Assembly: GCF_019308355.1 (NCBI RefSeq)
Contig: NZ_JAAGKM010000013.1
Coordinates: 1-64,000, forward strand
Origin: Empedobacter falsenii
GTDB lineage: Bacteria; Bacteroidota; Bacteroidia; Flavobacteriales; Weeksellaceae
Direction of reading: 5' to 3'
DNA length: 64,000 nucleotides
The notes below the pieces were generated by a model. That model saw only the letters and a program-made list of their open reading frames with translations, was not told where the DNA came from and ran no database searches. This document shows, piece by piece, positions 46,927 to 55,552 of the stretch. The position numbers and the translations under genes were made by a program. Each line of letters opens with the position of its first letter. Position 1 is the first letter of the stretch.

Positions 46927-47353
46927 TTATTTTAAATGATATACAATACCCCATTTATTAGATTTAGAATTCTTCAAAATTTCATTTTCATCTAACTTAA
47001 TCAATTGATTATTAGAAAAAATAATAATTTCTTTGACATTCGTTTTTTTATTAACAGCGTTATCAATTTTCGTAATTGAATTTTTAGGAAGAATAACAGA
47101 AATCGTGTTTTCGTCAATTTTTGTATATTCTAACTTTATTTTATTGATATCATTATTAAAATTTTTAACATTACTCGTAAAAAGTATAGGCATATTTTTA
47201 GATATATTCTCATCAATAATTATGATCGAATTTAATATCAATTTTTACATCCTCATTTTTATAGTTCTGGACGAAGAAAAACGACACATAACTACAACTA
47301 TTTAAAATAAATAAAATGAAAATTGATATTATAATTTTAAAATATTTTTCCAT
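46927..47353 (-). pseudogene. small lipoprotein gene broken by a one-base frameshift
   Basis: From the ATG at 47353 the frame encodes a lipoprotein signal (MEKYFKIIISIFILFILNSC) and runs to KIDIKFDHNY, then TGA at 47213-47215. The +1 frame continues at once (DENISKNMPILFTSN) to a stop at 46927, giving 141 residues if one base is removed, for example one T of the TATTGATG at the junction. No family is recognised; the downstream part has alternating Lys/Asn/Ile sequence. Either a recent pseudogene or a sequencing error. It is far more AT-rich than its neighbours. Confidence 0.7.
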
Positions 47354-47398
47354 TAATAAAAAGATTTAATAAATGTTATCAATTTATTTTTCAATTAT

Positions 47399-48028
47399 TT
47401 AAATATCTTTCTTTTCTAAGTAAACGACTTTTTTCGTTTCGAAAAAATCTTCGTCAAAAAAGTTTTGAATATCAAATAAAACTGCATTTGGAAAACCTGC
47501 TAATTCTTCTGTCAAATCGCCTCCTTTTAGGTATAACAAACCATTTGGAAAAGGATTAATCGCTTCTTTTTTGAATTTCCCGCGAATCCATTCCGCAAAT
47601 CTTGGCATTGCTGTTACCGCACGAGAAACAACAAAATCATATTTATCTGTCAACTCTTCGGCACGCTTCTGTTCAGCTTTTACATTCGTCAAACCTAAAC
47701 CATCAGCCACACCTTTTACAACCTTGATTTTTTTCCCGATAGAATCTACCAAATGAAACTGAACATTCGGAAACAAAATTGCCAACGGAATTCCTGGTAA
47801 ACCTCCGCCAGTTCCTACATCCAGAACAGAAGAACCATCTGCAAACTCCATTACTTTTGCAATCGCTAACGAATGTAAAATATGATTCGTATAAATTTCG
47901 TCGATATCTTTTCGAGAAACAACATTGATTTGATCGTTCCATTCTTTGTACAAATCACCAACTTTCGAAAATTGCTCGATTTGTTTTTCCGTTAAATCAG
48001 GAAAATATTTTAAAATTAAATCAATCAT
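47399..48028 (-). CDS. rsmG: 16S rRNA (guanine527-N7)-methyltransferase
   Basis: A 209-residue SAM-dependent methyltransferase (GidB) modifying G527 of 16S rRNA. The SAM motif is SSVLDVGTGGGLPGIPLAI (about residues 64-82), preceded by NVVSRKDIDEIYTNHILHS and followed by DFVVSRAVTAMP, all diagnostic for RsmG. It starts 4 bases after the GAF-domain gene and shares its promoter. Confidence 0.95.
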   Translation of the reverse strand: MIDLILKYFPDLTEKQIEQFSKVGDLYKEWNDQINVVSRKDIDEIYTNHILHSLAIAKVMEFADGSSVLDVGTGGGLPGIPLAILFPNVQFHLVDSIGKKIKVVKGVADGLGLTNVKAEQKRAEELTDKYDFVVSRAVTAMPRFAEWIRGKFKKEAINPFPNGLLYLKGGDLTEELAGFPNAVLFDIQNFFDEDFFETKKVVYLEKKDI

Positions 48029-48031
48029 TGC

Positions 48032-48478
48032 TTAAATAATTTCTGAAACTCGCTGACAAACGTAATCTAACAACTTTGTATCGTCTTCTGTAAACGGATT
48101 AATTTTATGCGAATCGATATCAATTTGACCAATATTTTCTCCATTTTTGAAAATTGGAACAACAATTTCAGCTTTCGTTTCTATTGAACAAGCCAAATAA
48201 TTATCTTGTGCATAAACGTCTGGCACAACAAAAGTTTCGTTAGATTCTGCCACTTGCCCACAAATTCCTTTACCATAAGGAATTATTGTATGATCGGTAG
48301 CTGCACCAACATAAGGTCCAAGTTTTAGTTCATTTTTATCTCCATTCTTGAAATAAAATCCCACCCAATTATAGTATTCAACTTCATCACTCAACAATTG
48401 ACAAATCTTTTGTAATCTATCTTCCGTAGAAATTGCGCTATCAATTATGACATCCACGCGTTTATGTAAATCTTGCAT
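48032..48478 (-). CDS. msrC: GAF-domain free methionine-R-sulfoxide reductase
   Basis: A 148-residue single GAF-domain enzyme that reduces free methionine-R-sulfoxide. The segment YNWVGFYF, then GPYVG, GICGQVAESNETFVVPDV and NYLACSIETKAEIVVPIF match the fRMsr family, including the two Cys in GICG and YLACS used in catalysis. The length is typical. It is the first gene of a two-gene unit with rsmG. Confidence 0.88.
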   Translation of the reverse strand: MQDLHKRVDVIIDSAISTEDRLQKICQLLSDEVEYYNWVGFYFKNGDKNELKLGPYVGAATDHTIIPYGKGICGQVAESNETFVVPDVYAQDNYLACSIETKAEIVVPIFKNGENIGQIDIDSHKINPFTEDDTKLLDYVCQRVSEII

Positions 48479-48497
48479 TTTGTTACTTCTAAAAAAG

Positions 48498-48529
48498 CAA
48501 ATTTATTGATTAATCATAACTTAATCAAA
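48498..48529 (-). promoter_or_regulatory. promoter of the msrC - rsmG unit
   Basis: TTTG (complement of 48526-48529), 20 bases, TAAATTTG (complement of 48498-48505), ending 19 bases before the ATG at 48478. A very good match to the Bacteroidota consensus. Confidence 0.7.
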
Positions 48530-48546
48530 AGTTGACGTTTTTCATT

Positions 48547-48554
48547 TATATTTG
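48547..48554 (+). promoter_or_regulatory. -7 box of xrtF
   Basis: TATATTTG, 19 bases before the ATG at 48574. Confidence 0.5.
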
Positions 48555-48573
48555 TTCAAGATTTTTTAACCTA

Positions 48574-49116
48574 ATGAAAGAATTTAAACCTTTATTGTTA
48601 TTCCTTGCACGTTTTTTAGGAACTTACATTATTTTAAGTTTAGCTTATAAATTATATTTGGATCAATATTTACCGCACAATAACCCTGATCCGTTTACAA
48701 AATTAACATCAGATATAACAGCTTTTGGCTTGAACAAATGTGGTTTTTTCTCATTTTCTAATATTGCCGAAAATCACCCTTGGGTGCGTTTGGTTGTAGA
48801 TGGACAAGTTGCATCTATTGTAAATGAAGGTTGTAATGCGATTTCTATTCTGATCATTTTCGTTTCGTTTATCGTTGCTTTTTACACGAATTTCAAACAA
48901 ACTTTTTTGTTTATTTTGTCTGGTTTAGCAATTCTTTTTGTGATGAATATTTCGAGAATTATGTTGTTAAATTATATTTTTAGATACCACGCAGAATATG
49001 GTAAAATGGCGCACGATTATCTATTCCCTGCAATTATTTATGGTTCAATCGTGATTCTTTGGATTGTTTGGATCAAATTTTTTGTAACAAAATACAATAA
49101 GCAAAATGCTAAATAA
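48574..49116 (+). CDS. xrtF: exosortase XrtF
   Basis: A 180-residue polytopic inner membrane cysteine protease/transpeptidase of the exosortase type. The ATG at 48574 is preferred to an upstream ATG at 48532. Exosortase active-site residues are in order: Cys in NEGCNAISILIIF, Arg in FVMNISRIMLLN and His in GKMAHDYLFPAIIYGS. Exosortases process proteins with C-terminal sorting tails, as sortases do in Gram-positives. XrtF is the short flavobacterial type whose targets are unknown. Its 3' end overlaps the partner gene by 11 bases. Confidence 0.9.
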   Translation: MKEFKPLLLFLARFLGTYIILSLAYKLYLDQYLPHNNPDPFTKLTSDITAFGLNKCGFFSFSNIAENHPWVRLVVDGQVASIVNEGCNAISILIIFVSFIVAFYTNFKQTFLFILSGLAILFVMNISRIMLLNYIFRYHAEYGKMAHDYLFPAIIYGSIVILWIVWIKFFVTKYNKQNAK

Positions 49117-49552
49117 ATATTTACGTTATGCAATTGCAGTTTTACTTGTTTTTGGATTAATATTAGTCCGAAAATTTGAAGATATTTTATTTTATGATCC
49201 TTTCTTAGAATACTTTCATTTTGTTGGACATTCAAAATTTCCTGAAATTGATTTACCAAAATTAAACGCAAGTCTGATGGTTCGCTATCTAATTAATACA
49301 TTATTAACGGTATTAATTGTTTGGTTTATTTTCTGGAAAAAAAGTTACGTTAAATTCTCTATCATTATTATGATTATCGGATTAATCGTTCTTTTACCAA
49401 TCTATAATTATTTGATTTCAACACATTTTTCATCAGGCGAAATGGTTTTATTTTATGTGAGAAGATTTCTCATTCAGCCCATGTTTTTATTAATTTTAGT
49501 TCCTTGTTTTTATTACCAAGAAATACAACATAAAAAAACGGTCGAAAATTAA
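49106..49552 (+). CDS. exosortase F system-associated membrane protein
   Basis: A 148-residue membrane protein with about four hydrophobic spans. It overlaps xrtF by 11 bases. Flavobacterial genomes carry this small protein beside xrtF (the exosortase F-associated family), and layout and length fit; the motif region EYFHFVGHSKFPEIDL follows the first span. It presumably works with XrtF in the membrane, role unknown. It ends at a perfect palindromic terminator. Confidence 0.85.
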   Translation: MLNKYLRYAIAVLLVFGLILVRKFEDILFYDPFLEYFHFVGHSKFPEIDLPKLNASLMVRYLINTLLTVLIVWFIFWKKSYVKFSIIIMIIGLIVLLPIYNYLISTHFSSGEMVLFYVRRFLIQPMFLLILVPCFYYQEIQHKKTVEN

Positions 49553-49568
49553 TTTTCGACCGTTTTTT
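49533..49568. terminator. perfect palindromic bidirectional terminator
   Basis: AAAAAACGGTCGAAAATT is immediately followed by its exact complement; it includes the stop codons of both convergent genes. Confidence 0.95.
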
Positions 49569-50104
49569 ATTTTTTATTTTGACTTTGAAAAATATCTTCC
49601 AAAAATTTTATTTTTTCTTCTTCAGACATCGGTTTTTCTCCATTATCATTTAAAGTAATCCCTGTTAATTTATTATTACGAACCGAAAATAATAAATATG
49701 AATTTAAATCTATATTTCCTTTTACTTTCTCCTTAAATATTCTCCAAATTATATAATTAGAGTTTCTCTTTAATTCTGATACTAATACTTTTTCTCCGGT
49801 TTTCCAATAATCAGTCTCCCATTTATAATATTTCTCTAAAAGTTCACTTTCAGACAAACCTGTTTCATAAAATTCATATTTTTCTGGTTTCGCTACGACA
49901 ATCATTAAGCTAACATCGGTTTTCTTATTAACAAAATGATATTGACTTGAACTTTTAAGTTGTCCTTTATGTTCCCATTTTCCAGGGAATTCAAAATATT
50001 CTTCATTAATGATATAATGAGAAACTTTTTGAGCATTAACAAAATTTGAAAAAAATAATATTACAAAAAGAAATGTAATTTTTACAAAAACTATTTGCTT
50101 TCAT
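49567..50104 (-). pseudogene. secreted protein gene whose ATG is out of frame
   Basis: A 177-codon open frame (50100 to 49567) encodes a signal peptide (KQIVFVKITFLFVILFFSNF, ending VNAQ) and a mature domain (SHYIINEEYFEFPGKWEHKG ...). It has no ATG, GTG or TTG before the signal peptide; the frame opens right after TGA. An ATG at 50104, two bases after the upstream stop, is out of frame: ATGAAAGCAAATAG would be in frame with two more A (MKKQIVF). So either two bases were lost near the start or the assembly is wrong. No family recognised. Confidence 0.65.
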
Positions 50105-50106
50105 AA

Positions 50107-50421
50107 TTACAATCCCGATTCTTCTTTTTCTTGTTGCGCATCTAACTTTGCTTGCTCTTTTGCAGCTGCTTCTTGTGCTTTTTGTTCTGCAACTTTACGT
50201 TTTTCTTCGTTTGCAATTTCTGCATTCGCTTTGTTCACTGCTTTGTATTTGTACAACCAACCTAAGAATCCACCAAGTATAAATCCAACTCCAGCACCTC
50301 CTGTTATTCCGACTAAAAATTCTTTGTCCGCAAATAATCTTGAGATATCTAAATTTGTAAAATAGTACATTGCAACGCTAATCGCAATCAACAAAAATCC
50401 AATAAAAGTAGAATAGGTCAT
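50107..50421 (-). CDS. small membrane protein with charged C-terminal helix
   Basis: A 104-residue protein of unknown function. Two hydrophobic spans (about residues 5-24 and 37-58, the second Gly-rich: GITGGAGVGFILGGFLGW) lead to a highly charged Ala/Lys/Glu helix (about 62-104), likely cytoplasmic. It follows rlmB by 12 bases and probably shares its transcript. Confidence 0.7.
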   Translation of the reverse strand: MTYSTFIGFLLIAISVAMYYFTNLDISRLFADKEFLVGITGGAGVGFILGGFLGWLYKYKAVNKANAEIANEEKRKVAEQKAQEAAAKEQAKLDAQQEKEESGL

Positions 50422-50433
50422 CGTTATATGTTT

Positions 50434-51183
50434 TTAAAATAAATCTTGTAACATTCTTTGGCGAACAGCTTCGTACAAAATCGCTCCAGCCGCAACCGAA
50501 ACATTCAGTGAAGCAGTTTGTCCAGCCATAGGCAATTTAATAATTTTATCCGAAATTTTAATAATAGAATCCGAAACTCCATCTTCCTCACTTCCCATCA
50601 CAATAGCTGCAGGAACAGAGAAATCTGCATCATAAATAAATTCTGCTGATTTTTCAGAAGCACTAAAAATTGAGATTCCAGCCGATTGTAAATATTTAAT
50701 AACATTCACTAAATTTCCTTCTTTACAAACCGGAATATTATACAACGCTCCTGTAGAAGTTTTGATTGCATCTGCATTTACAGAAGCCGAACCTTTTGCT
50801 GGAATAATAATTGCATCAACACCAACACATTCTGCAGTACGAGCGATTGCACCAAAATTACGAACATCAGAAACACGATCTAAAATCAAAATAAAAGGCG
50901 TTTTTCCTTGTTCCCAAATTTGAGGTAATACATTTTCGATTGAATCAAATTCGATTGGCGAAATAAATGCATAGACTCCTTGGTGATTTTTTCCTGTAAA
51001 ACGATTTAGTTTTTCTACAGGTACATAACTTACAGGAATTTCATATTCAGTGATTAATTTTCTCAATTCAGAAAAAATTTCACCTTGTAAACCTTTTTGA
51101 ATAAAAATTTTGTCGATTGTTTTCCCTGCTTCAATCGCTTCTATTACTGGTCTTAAACCAAAAATTCCCGCTTCGTTTTTCAT
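50434..51183 (-). CDS. rlmB: 23S rRNA (guanosine2251-2'-O)-methyltransferase
   Basis: A 249-residue SPOUT methyltransferase of the TrmH/RlmB group. An N-terminal L30e-like substrate-binding domain (residues 1-80, GLRPVIEAIEAGKTIDKIFIQKG) precedes the knotted catalytic domain with DRVSDVRNFGAIARTAECVG, VMGSEEDGVSDS and LPMAGQTASLNVSVAAGAILYE. Length and motifs fit RlmB rather than TrmH; the exact base is inferred. Its promoter is only a few bases from the ATG. Confidence 0.92.
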   Translation of the reverse strand: MKNEAGIFGLRPVIEAIEAGKTIDKIFIQKGLQGEIFSELRKLITEYEIPVSYVPVEKLNRFTGKNHQGVYAFISPIEFDSIENVLPQIWEQGKTPFILILDRVSDVRNFGAIARTAECVGVDAIIIPAKGSASVNADAIKTSTGALYNIPVCKEGNLVNVIKYLQSAGISIFSASEKSAEFIYDADFSVPAAIVMGSEEDGVSDSIIKISDKIIKLPMAGQTASLNVSVAAGAILYEAVRQRMLQDLF

Positions 51184-51188
51184 AAGTG

Positions 51189-51196
51189 CAAAGATA
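51189..51196 (-). promoter_or_regulatory. -7 box of rlmB, 5 bases from the ATG
   Basis: TATCTTTG on the minus strand ends 5 bases before the rlmB ATG at 51183, predicting a leaderless or nearly leaderless mRNA. Confidence 0.5.
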
Positions 51197-51211
51197 AAAA
51201 ATTATACGTAA

Positions 51212-51475
51212 CTATTTACCTATCCTTCTCTTCAATTGTTGTAAATAATTTGGAAAGCTCATATACAACATGCAACCAATAACAATTAGCGAAATCATTG
51301 AGATTAAATTTAGTTTGATATGAACAATTTTTGACACAAAAACAACCACCAAAACAACATTAAATAAAGTTTGGAAATAAAAATGTTGCGCAATTTTTCG
51401 TCCAAAATCTGATTTGCTATACGAAGCAAAAAACATAAAAAGCACTAAAATTGTAAAAATTAAACTAATTTTCAT
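51212..51475 (-). CDS. small three-span membrane protein, unknown
   Basis: An 87-residue hydrophobic protein. The ATG at 51475 starts [18 protein letters not shown]; a longer frame to 51517 has less natural start. Three hydrophobic spans (about residues 3-18, 35-51 and 55-75) and a basic C-terminus (LKRRIGK) are visible. It is divergent from thyA with 43 bases between the starts. No family is recognised. Confidence 0.6.
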   Translation of the reverse strand: MKISLIFTILVLFMFFASYSKSDFGRKIAQHFYFQTLFNVVLVVVFVSKIVHIKLNLISMISLIVIGCMLYMSFPNYLQQLKRRIGK

Positions 51476-51490
51476 TCTAAAAAAAATCAC

Positions 51491-51498
51491 TAAATTTG
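51491..51498 (+). promoter_or_regulatory. -7 box of thyA
   Basis: TAAATTTG, 20 bases before the ATG at 51519. Confidence 0.5.
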
Positions 51499-51518
51499 AA
51501 AGGTTAAATATACTCAAA

Positions 51519-52313
51519 ATGCAACAATATCACGATTTATGTAAAAAGGTTTTAGCAGAAGGCGCTTTTAAAGAAGACAGAACGGGAACAGGAACTAAAA
51601 GTATTTTTGGTTACCAAATGCGTTTCGATTTGTCGAAAGGTTTCCCTTTGGTGACGACTAAAAAATTACATTTAAAATCGATTATCTACGAATTGTTGTG
51701 GTTTTTGAAAGGTGATACGAATATCAAATATTTAACAGATAATGGTGTAAGAATATGGAACGAATGGGCTGACGAAAATGGTGATTTAGGTCCTATTTAT
51801 GGTCATCAATGGCGTTCATGGGGGAAACCAAATGGAGAAGTTGTTGACCAAATTAAAGTTGCGATTGATCAAATAAAAAATAATCCTGATTCACGTAGAA
51901 TTATAGTTTCTGCTTGGAATGTTGGAGAATTAGATCAAATGGCTTTAGCTCCATGTCATGCATTTTTTCAGTTTTATGTGAATGATGGAAAATTATCGTT
52001 GCAATTGTATCAACGTAGTGCAGATATTTTCTTAGGTGTTCCATTCAATATTGCGTCATATGCGTTATTACAAATGATGGTTGCACAAGTTTGTGATTTA
52101 GAAGTCGGCGATTTTGTGCATACTTTTGGAGATGCACATATTTACAAAAATCATTTTGAACAAGTTGAACTACAATTAACACGCGAACCTTTTCCTCTTC
52201 CAACAATGAAAATCAATCCGAATGTAAAGGATATTTTTGATTTTACATACGAAGATTTCGAATTAGAAAATTATCAAGCTCATCCTCACATCAAAGGAAT
52301 TGTAGCAGTTTAA
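51519..52313 (+). CDS. thyA: thymidylate synthase
   Basis: A 264-residue enzyme making dTMP from dUMP with methylene-tetrahydrofolate. Motifs include [13 protein letters not shown], the catalytic Cys in [30 protein letters not shown] and [14 protein letters not shown]. The C-terminal IKGIVAV is complete. The ATG at 51519 gives the normal N-terminus [12 protein letters not shown]. It works with folA (55005) and dCMP deaminase (10863). Ends at a terminator. Confidence 0.97.
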   Translation: MQQYHDLCKKVLAEGAFKEDRTGTGTKSIFGYQMRFDLSKGFPLVTTKKLHLKSIIYELLWFLKGDTNIKYLTDNGVRIWNEWADENGDLGPIYGHQWRSWGKPNGEVVDQIKVAIDQIKNNPDSRRIIVSAWNVGELDQMALAPCHAFFQFYVNDGKLSLQLYQRSADIFLGVPFNIASYALLQMMVAQVCDLEVGDFVHTFGDAHIYKNHFEQVELQLTREPFPLPTMKINPNVKDIFDFTYEDFELENYQAHPHIKGIVAV

Positions 52314-52329
52314 TCATAAAAAAACACTT

Positions 52330-52356
52330 AAAGTCTCCAAATTGGAGGCTTTTTTT
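52330..52356 (+). terminator. terminator of thyA
   Basis: AAAGTCTCCAA and TTGGAGGCTTT with one mismatch, followed by a T run. Confidence 0.88.
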
Positions 52357-52402
52357 GTAACTTTTCGAGAAAATTATCAACCAATAGAAATAAATTTTTA
52401 CG

Positions 52403-54937
52403 ATGAAAAAACGAATCCTTTGGCTTTCATCAGCCTTTATTATATCAAGTCTTACTTATGCGCAAGTAATGACGCCACCGCCGAGTTATAACGAAAACCA
52501 AACGAACAAATTAGATATTTATCGTGCAGAAGCAGAACGAATTAATAATCTTGTTCATACCAAATTGGATCTTAAATTTGATTATGCAAAAGAGCACGTT
52601 TTAGGTGAAGCTTGGGTAACATTGAAACCACATTTCTATGCTACAAACAAAGTTACATTAGACGCAAAAGCAATGTTGATTAGCGAAGTTGCTTTGGTAA
52701 ATGGTGCAACAAAAAAGAAATTAAATTATAAATATGATGATTTACAATTAGTCATCGATTTAGATAAAGAATACAAAAAAGATCAAGAATATACACTTTA
52801 CATCAAGTATACAGCGCGTCCAAACGAAGTAAAACAAGAAGGAAGTGCGGCCATAAACGATGCAAAAGGTGTTTATTTTATCAATGCAAAAGGTGAACGA
52901 CCAAATTATCCTACTCAAATTTGGACACAAGGCGAAACAGAATCTTCTTCTTGTTGGTTCCCGACAATTGATAAAACGAATCAAAAAACTTCACAAGAAA
53001 TCACGTTAACATATCCTGATAAATATGTTTCATTATCAAATGGAACGATGAAATCTTCGAAGAAAAATTCAGATGGAACAAAAACTGATTATTGGAAATT
53101 CGATAAAAAACATGCACCATATTTATTCTTTTTCGGGATTGGAGATTACGCAGTCATCAATGATAAATGGAAAAATATCAATGTTGATTATTACGTAGAA
53201 CCAGAATATAAAGATGTTGCAAAGCAAATTTTTGGTAATACACCAGAAATGATTCAGTTCTTTTCTGATAAATTAAACTATCCTTATCCTTGGGACAAAT
53301 ACGCGCAAATGACAGCTCGTGAATATGTTTCTGGAGCAATGGAAAATACAACAGCTTCTTTATTTCATGATGGTGTTCAGCAGAAAGCTGGTCAATTAGT
53401 CGATGAAAACACTGCTGAATATGTTATTGCGCACGAATTATTTCACCATTGGTTTGGAGATTTAGTTACGGCAGAAAGTTGGGGAAATTTAACAGTGAAT
53501 GAATCTTTTGCAAACTATTCCGAATATTTATGGTTTGAGCATAAATACGGAAAAGAGAAAGCGGACGAGCATCGTTACAACGAAATGTTTGGCTACAAAC
53601 AAGGTGATGGACCAACGAAAAATTTGGTTCGAGTTCATTACAATTCTCGCGAAGATATGTTTGATGGTGTTTCATATAACAAGGGTGGAATCATCTTACA
53701 TATGTTGAGAAATTTCTTGGGAGATGATGCTTTCTTCAAAGGTTTGAACAAATATCTGAAAGATAACGAATACGGAAAAGCTGAATCTGCACAATTACGC
53801 TTAGCTTTGGAAGAAGTTTCTGGTCGTGATTTGAACTGGTTTTTTAACCAATGGTATTACGAAAATGGTCATCCAAAATTAACTGTTGTTTCAGATTATT
53901 CTTCAGCGAATAAAAAAGTAAAAGTTGTTGTTCGTCAAGATGCTTCAAAATTATTTGAATTCCCTTTTGCAATTGATATTGTCGAAAATGGAAAAACAAC
54001 ACGTCAACAAGTTTGGGTTCCAAAACAAGCCGAAACTGTTTTCGAATTTGCTTCAAACCAAAAACCTGATGTCGTTATTCCAAATGCGGATCAAGTTTTA
54101 TTAGCAGATATTGATGATAAAAAACCTGTTGAAGATTTTATTGCGCAATACAAAGCTGGAAAAGGAAATTACACGACACGTTTATTAGCGATTGAAGCAA
54201 TGGCAAATGCGCAAGCAACTAATCCAAAAGCGGCTGATGCATTGGTTAATGCGTTAGATGATTCATTTGATGGATTAAGAATTTATGCAATTCATAAATT
54301 AGATACAAAATCAAAAACGATTGTAGATAAAGCTTCATCAAAATTAAAACAATTAGCTTCTAACGATCCTAAAACATTGGTTCAAGCGGCAGCTTTAAGT
54401 GCTTTGAATGATGCCAATATTTATGATGTAGCAATTTTCGAGAAAGCTTCAAAAAGCCCTTCATTTAGTGTTCAAGGAGCCTCGTTAACTGGAATCTTAA
54501 AAAATAATCCTTCAAAAATTAATGATTTAACAACTAATCTTGATAATGAAGTGATTAAAGGTTCACCAGATTTAGCAATGGCATTAGTTCCGACTTGGAT
54601 CAAAAATAATCAATTGGATAAAGCTGCTTTAATTTCGGAATCTGCTGCGATGTATGAATTCGTAAAATTCCAAGATCCAGAAAAAGGAAAAATTGCTGAA
54701 CAAGCTTTCAATTGGATTATGAACAATGACACACCAGATGCAACGGCTGAAATTGCTAAAACATATTCGCGTTATTATCCATATTTGAAAGAACAAAATC
54801 CACAAGCAGGACAAGCTGTGAAAATGATGGCTGAAAAAGCATTGCAAGTAAAAACGAATGCTGCAAAAACAATTAAATCAGCAACTATTGCAAAACAAGT
54901 GGAGCAATTACAAGATGCTATAAATAAAATGAAATAA
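52403..54937 (+). CDS. M1-family aminopeptidase, secreted
   Basis: An 844-residue zinc exopeptidase with a signal peptide (SSLTYAQ). The N-terminal beta domain (about residues 35-230) leads to the catalytic domain with GAMEN (about 314-318) and HELFHHWFGDLVTAESWGNLTVNESFANYSEYLW, which supplies the HExxH zinc site and the distant Glu. The C-terminal third (about 590-844) is helical, repeat-like and probably shapes the substrate entrance. It removes N-terminal residues from peptides in the periplasm or outside the cell. Monocistronic. Confidence 0.95.
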   Translation: MKKRILWLSSAFIISSLTYAQVMTPPPSYNENQTNKLDIYRAEAERINNLVHTKLDLKFDYAKEHVLGEAWVTLKPHFYATNKVTLDAKAMLISEVALVNGATKKKLNYKYDDLQLVIDLDKEYKKDQEYTLYIKYTARPNEVKQEGSAAINDAKGVYFINAKGERPNYPTQIWTQGETESSSCWFPTIDKTNQKTSQEITLTYPDKYVSLSNGTMKSSKKNSDGTKTDYWKFDKKHAPYLFFFGIGDYAVINDKWKNINVDYYVEPEYKDVAKQIFGNTPEMIQFFSDKLNYPYPWDKYAQMTAREYVSGAMENTTASLFHDGVQQKAGQLVDENTAEYVIAHELFHHWFGDLVTAESWGNLTVNESFANYSEYLWFEHKYGKEKADEHRYNEMFGYKQGDGPTKNLVRVHYNSREDMFDGVSYNKGGIILHMLRNFLGDDAFFKGLNKYLKDNEYGKAESAQLRLALEEVSGRDLNWFFNQWYYENGHPKLTVVSDYSSANKKVKVVVRQDASKLFEFPFAIDIVENGKTTRQQVWVPKQAETVFEFASNQKPDVVIPNADQVLLADIDDKKPVEDFIAQYKAGKGNYTTRLLAIEAMANAQATNPKAADALVNALDDSFDGLRIYAIHKLDTKSKTIVDKASSKLKQLASNDPKTLVQAAALSALNDANIYDVAIFEKASKSPSFSVQGASLTGILKNNPSKINDLTTNLDNEVIKGSPDLAMALVPTWIKNNQLDKAALISESAAMYEFVKFQDPEKGKIAEQAFNWIMNNDTPDATAEIAKTYSRYYPYLKEQNPQAGQAVKMMAEKALQVKTNAAKTIKSATIAKQVEQLQDAINKMK

Positions 54938-54951
54938 TTCACTAAAATTAT

Positions 54952-54959
54952 TATATTTG
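54952..54959 (+). promoter_or_regulatory. -7 box of folA, just before the aminopeptidase terminator
   Basis: TATATTTG 45 bases before the folA ATG at 55005. The expected start site falls within the left arm of the terminator at 54962. Confidence 0.45.
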
Positions 54960-54961
54960 TT

Positions 54962-54992
54962 AAGCTATCCTTGCAAGAGGATAGCTTTTTTT
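54962..54992 (+). terminator. terminator of the aminopeptidase gene
   Basis: AAGCTATCC (54962-54970) and GGATAGCTT (54979-54987) followed by T residues. Confidence 0.9.
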
Positions 54993-55004
54993 ACCTTATA
55001 ACTT

Positions 55005-55493
55005 ATGATAAACATTGTAGTAGCAAAAGCAAGCAACAACGTAATTGGTGCAAAAAATGATTTGATTTGGCATTTACCAAATGATCTGAAACATTTCAAA
55101 AGTATAACTTCTGGGCATCCTATTATTATGGGACGAAAAACGTTCGAATCATTGGGTAGACCTTTACCAAATCGTACCAATATTGTTGTGACAAGAGATC
55201 AGAATTGGAATACAGAAGGTATCGAAATTGCGTCTTCTTTACCAAAAGCAATAGAAGTTGCGAAAAAAATTGACGATGATATTTACATTATCGGTGGTGG
55301 AAATATTTACAAACAAGCGATGGAATTTACTGATATTTTGTACATCACAGAAGTTCATCACGAATTTGATGGAGACACTTATTTCCCAGAAATAGACTTG
55401 GACGAATGGGAAGAAGTAGAACGAGAAGATTTCAAAAAAGATGAAAAACATCCATATGCTTACTCGTTTGTGACGTATAAAAGAATAGATTAG
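55005..55493 (+). CDS. folA: dihydrofolate reductase
   Basis: A 162-residue NADPH-dependent reductase that regenerates tetrahydrofolate for thymidylate synthesis. The start INIVVAKASNNVIGAKNDLIWHLPNDLKHFKSIT is typical, with the active-site Trp and Asp in IWHLPND. GHPIIMGRKTFESLGRPLPNRTNIVVT and IYIIGGGNIYKQAME (cofactor loops) are intact. It lies two genes after thyA. Confidence 0.96.
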   Translation: MINIVVAKASNNVIGAKNDLIWHLPNDLKHFKSITSGHPIIMGRKTFESLGRPLPNRTNIVVTRDQNWNTEGIEIASSLPKAIEVAKKIDDDIYIIGGGNIYKQAMEFTDILYITEVHHEFDGDTYFPEIDLDEWEEVEREDFKKDEKHPYAYSFVTYKRID

Positions 55494-55510
55494 AAACTTT
55501 CGTGCATAAA

Positions 55511-55538
55511 AAAAGCAAGAATTTTGATTCTTGCTTTT
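55511..55538. terminator. bidirectional terminator
   Basis: AAAAGCAAGAAT, loop TTTG, ATTCTTGCTTTT, between folA (+) and the permease (-). Confidence 0.92.
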
Positions 55539-55552
55539 ATATTTTTTACACC

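Noticed and set aside
46927-47305. A 90-residue hydrophobic plus-strand frame at 47033-47305
   Set aside because: It is antisense to the broken lipoprotein gene; Lys/Asn/Ile codons on the other strand read as hydrophobic residues here.
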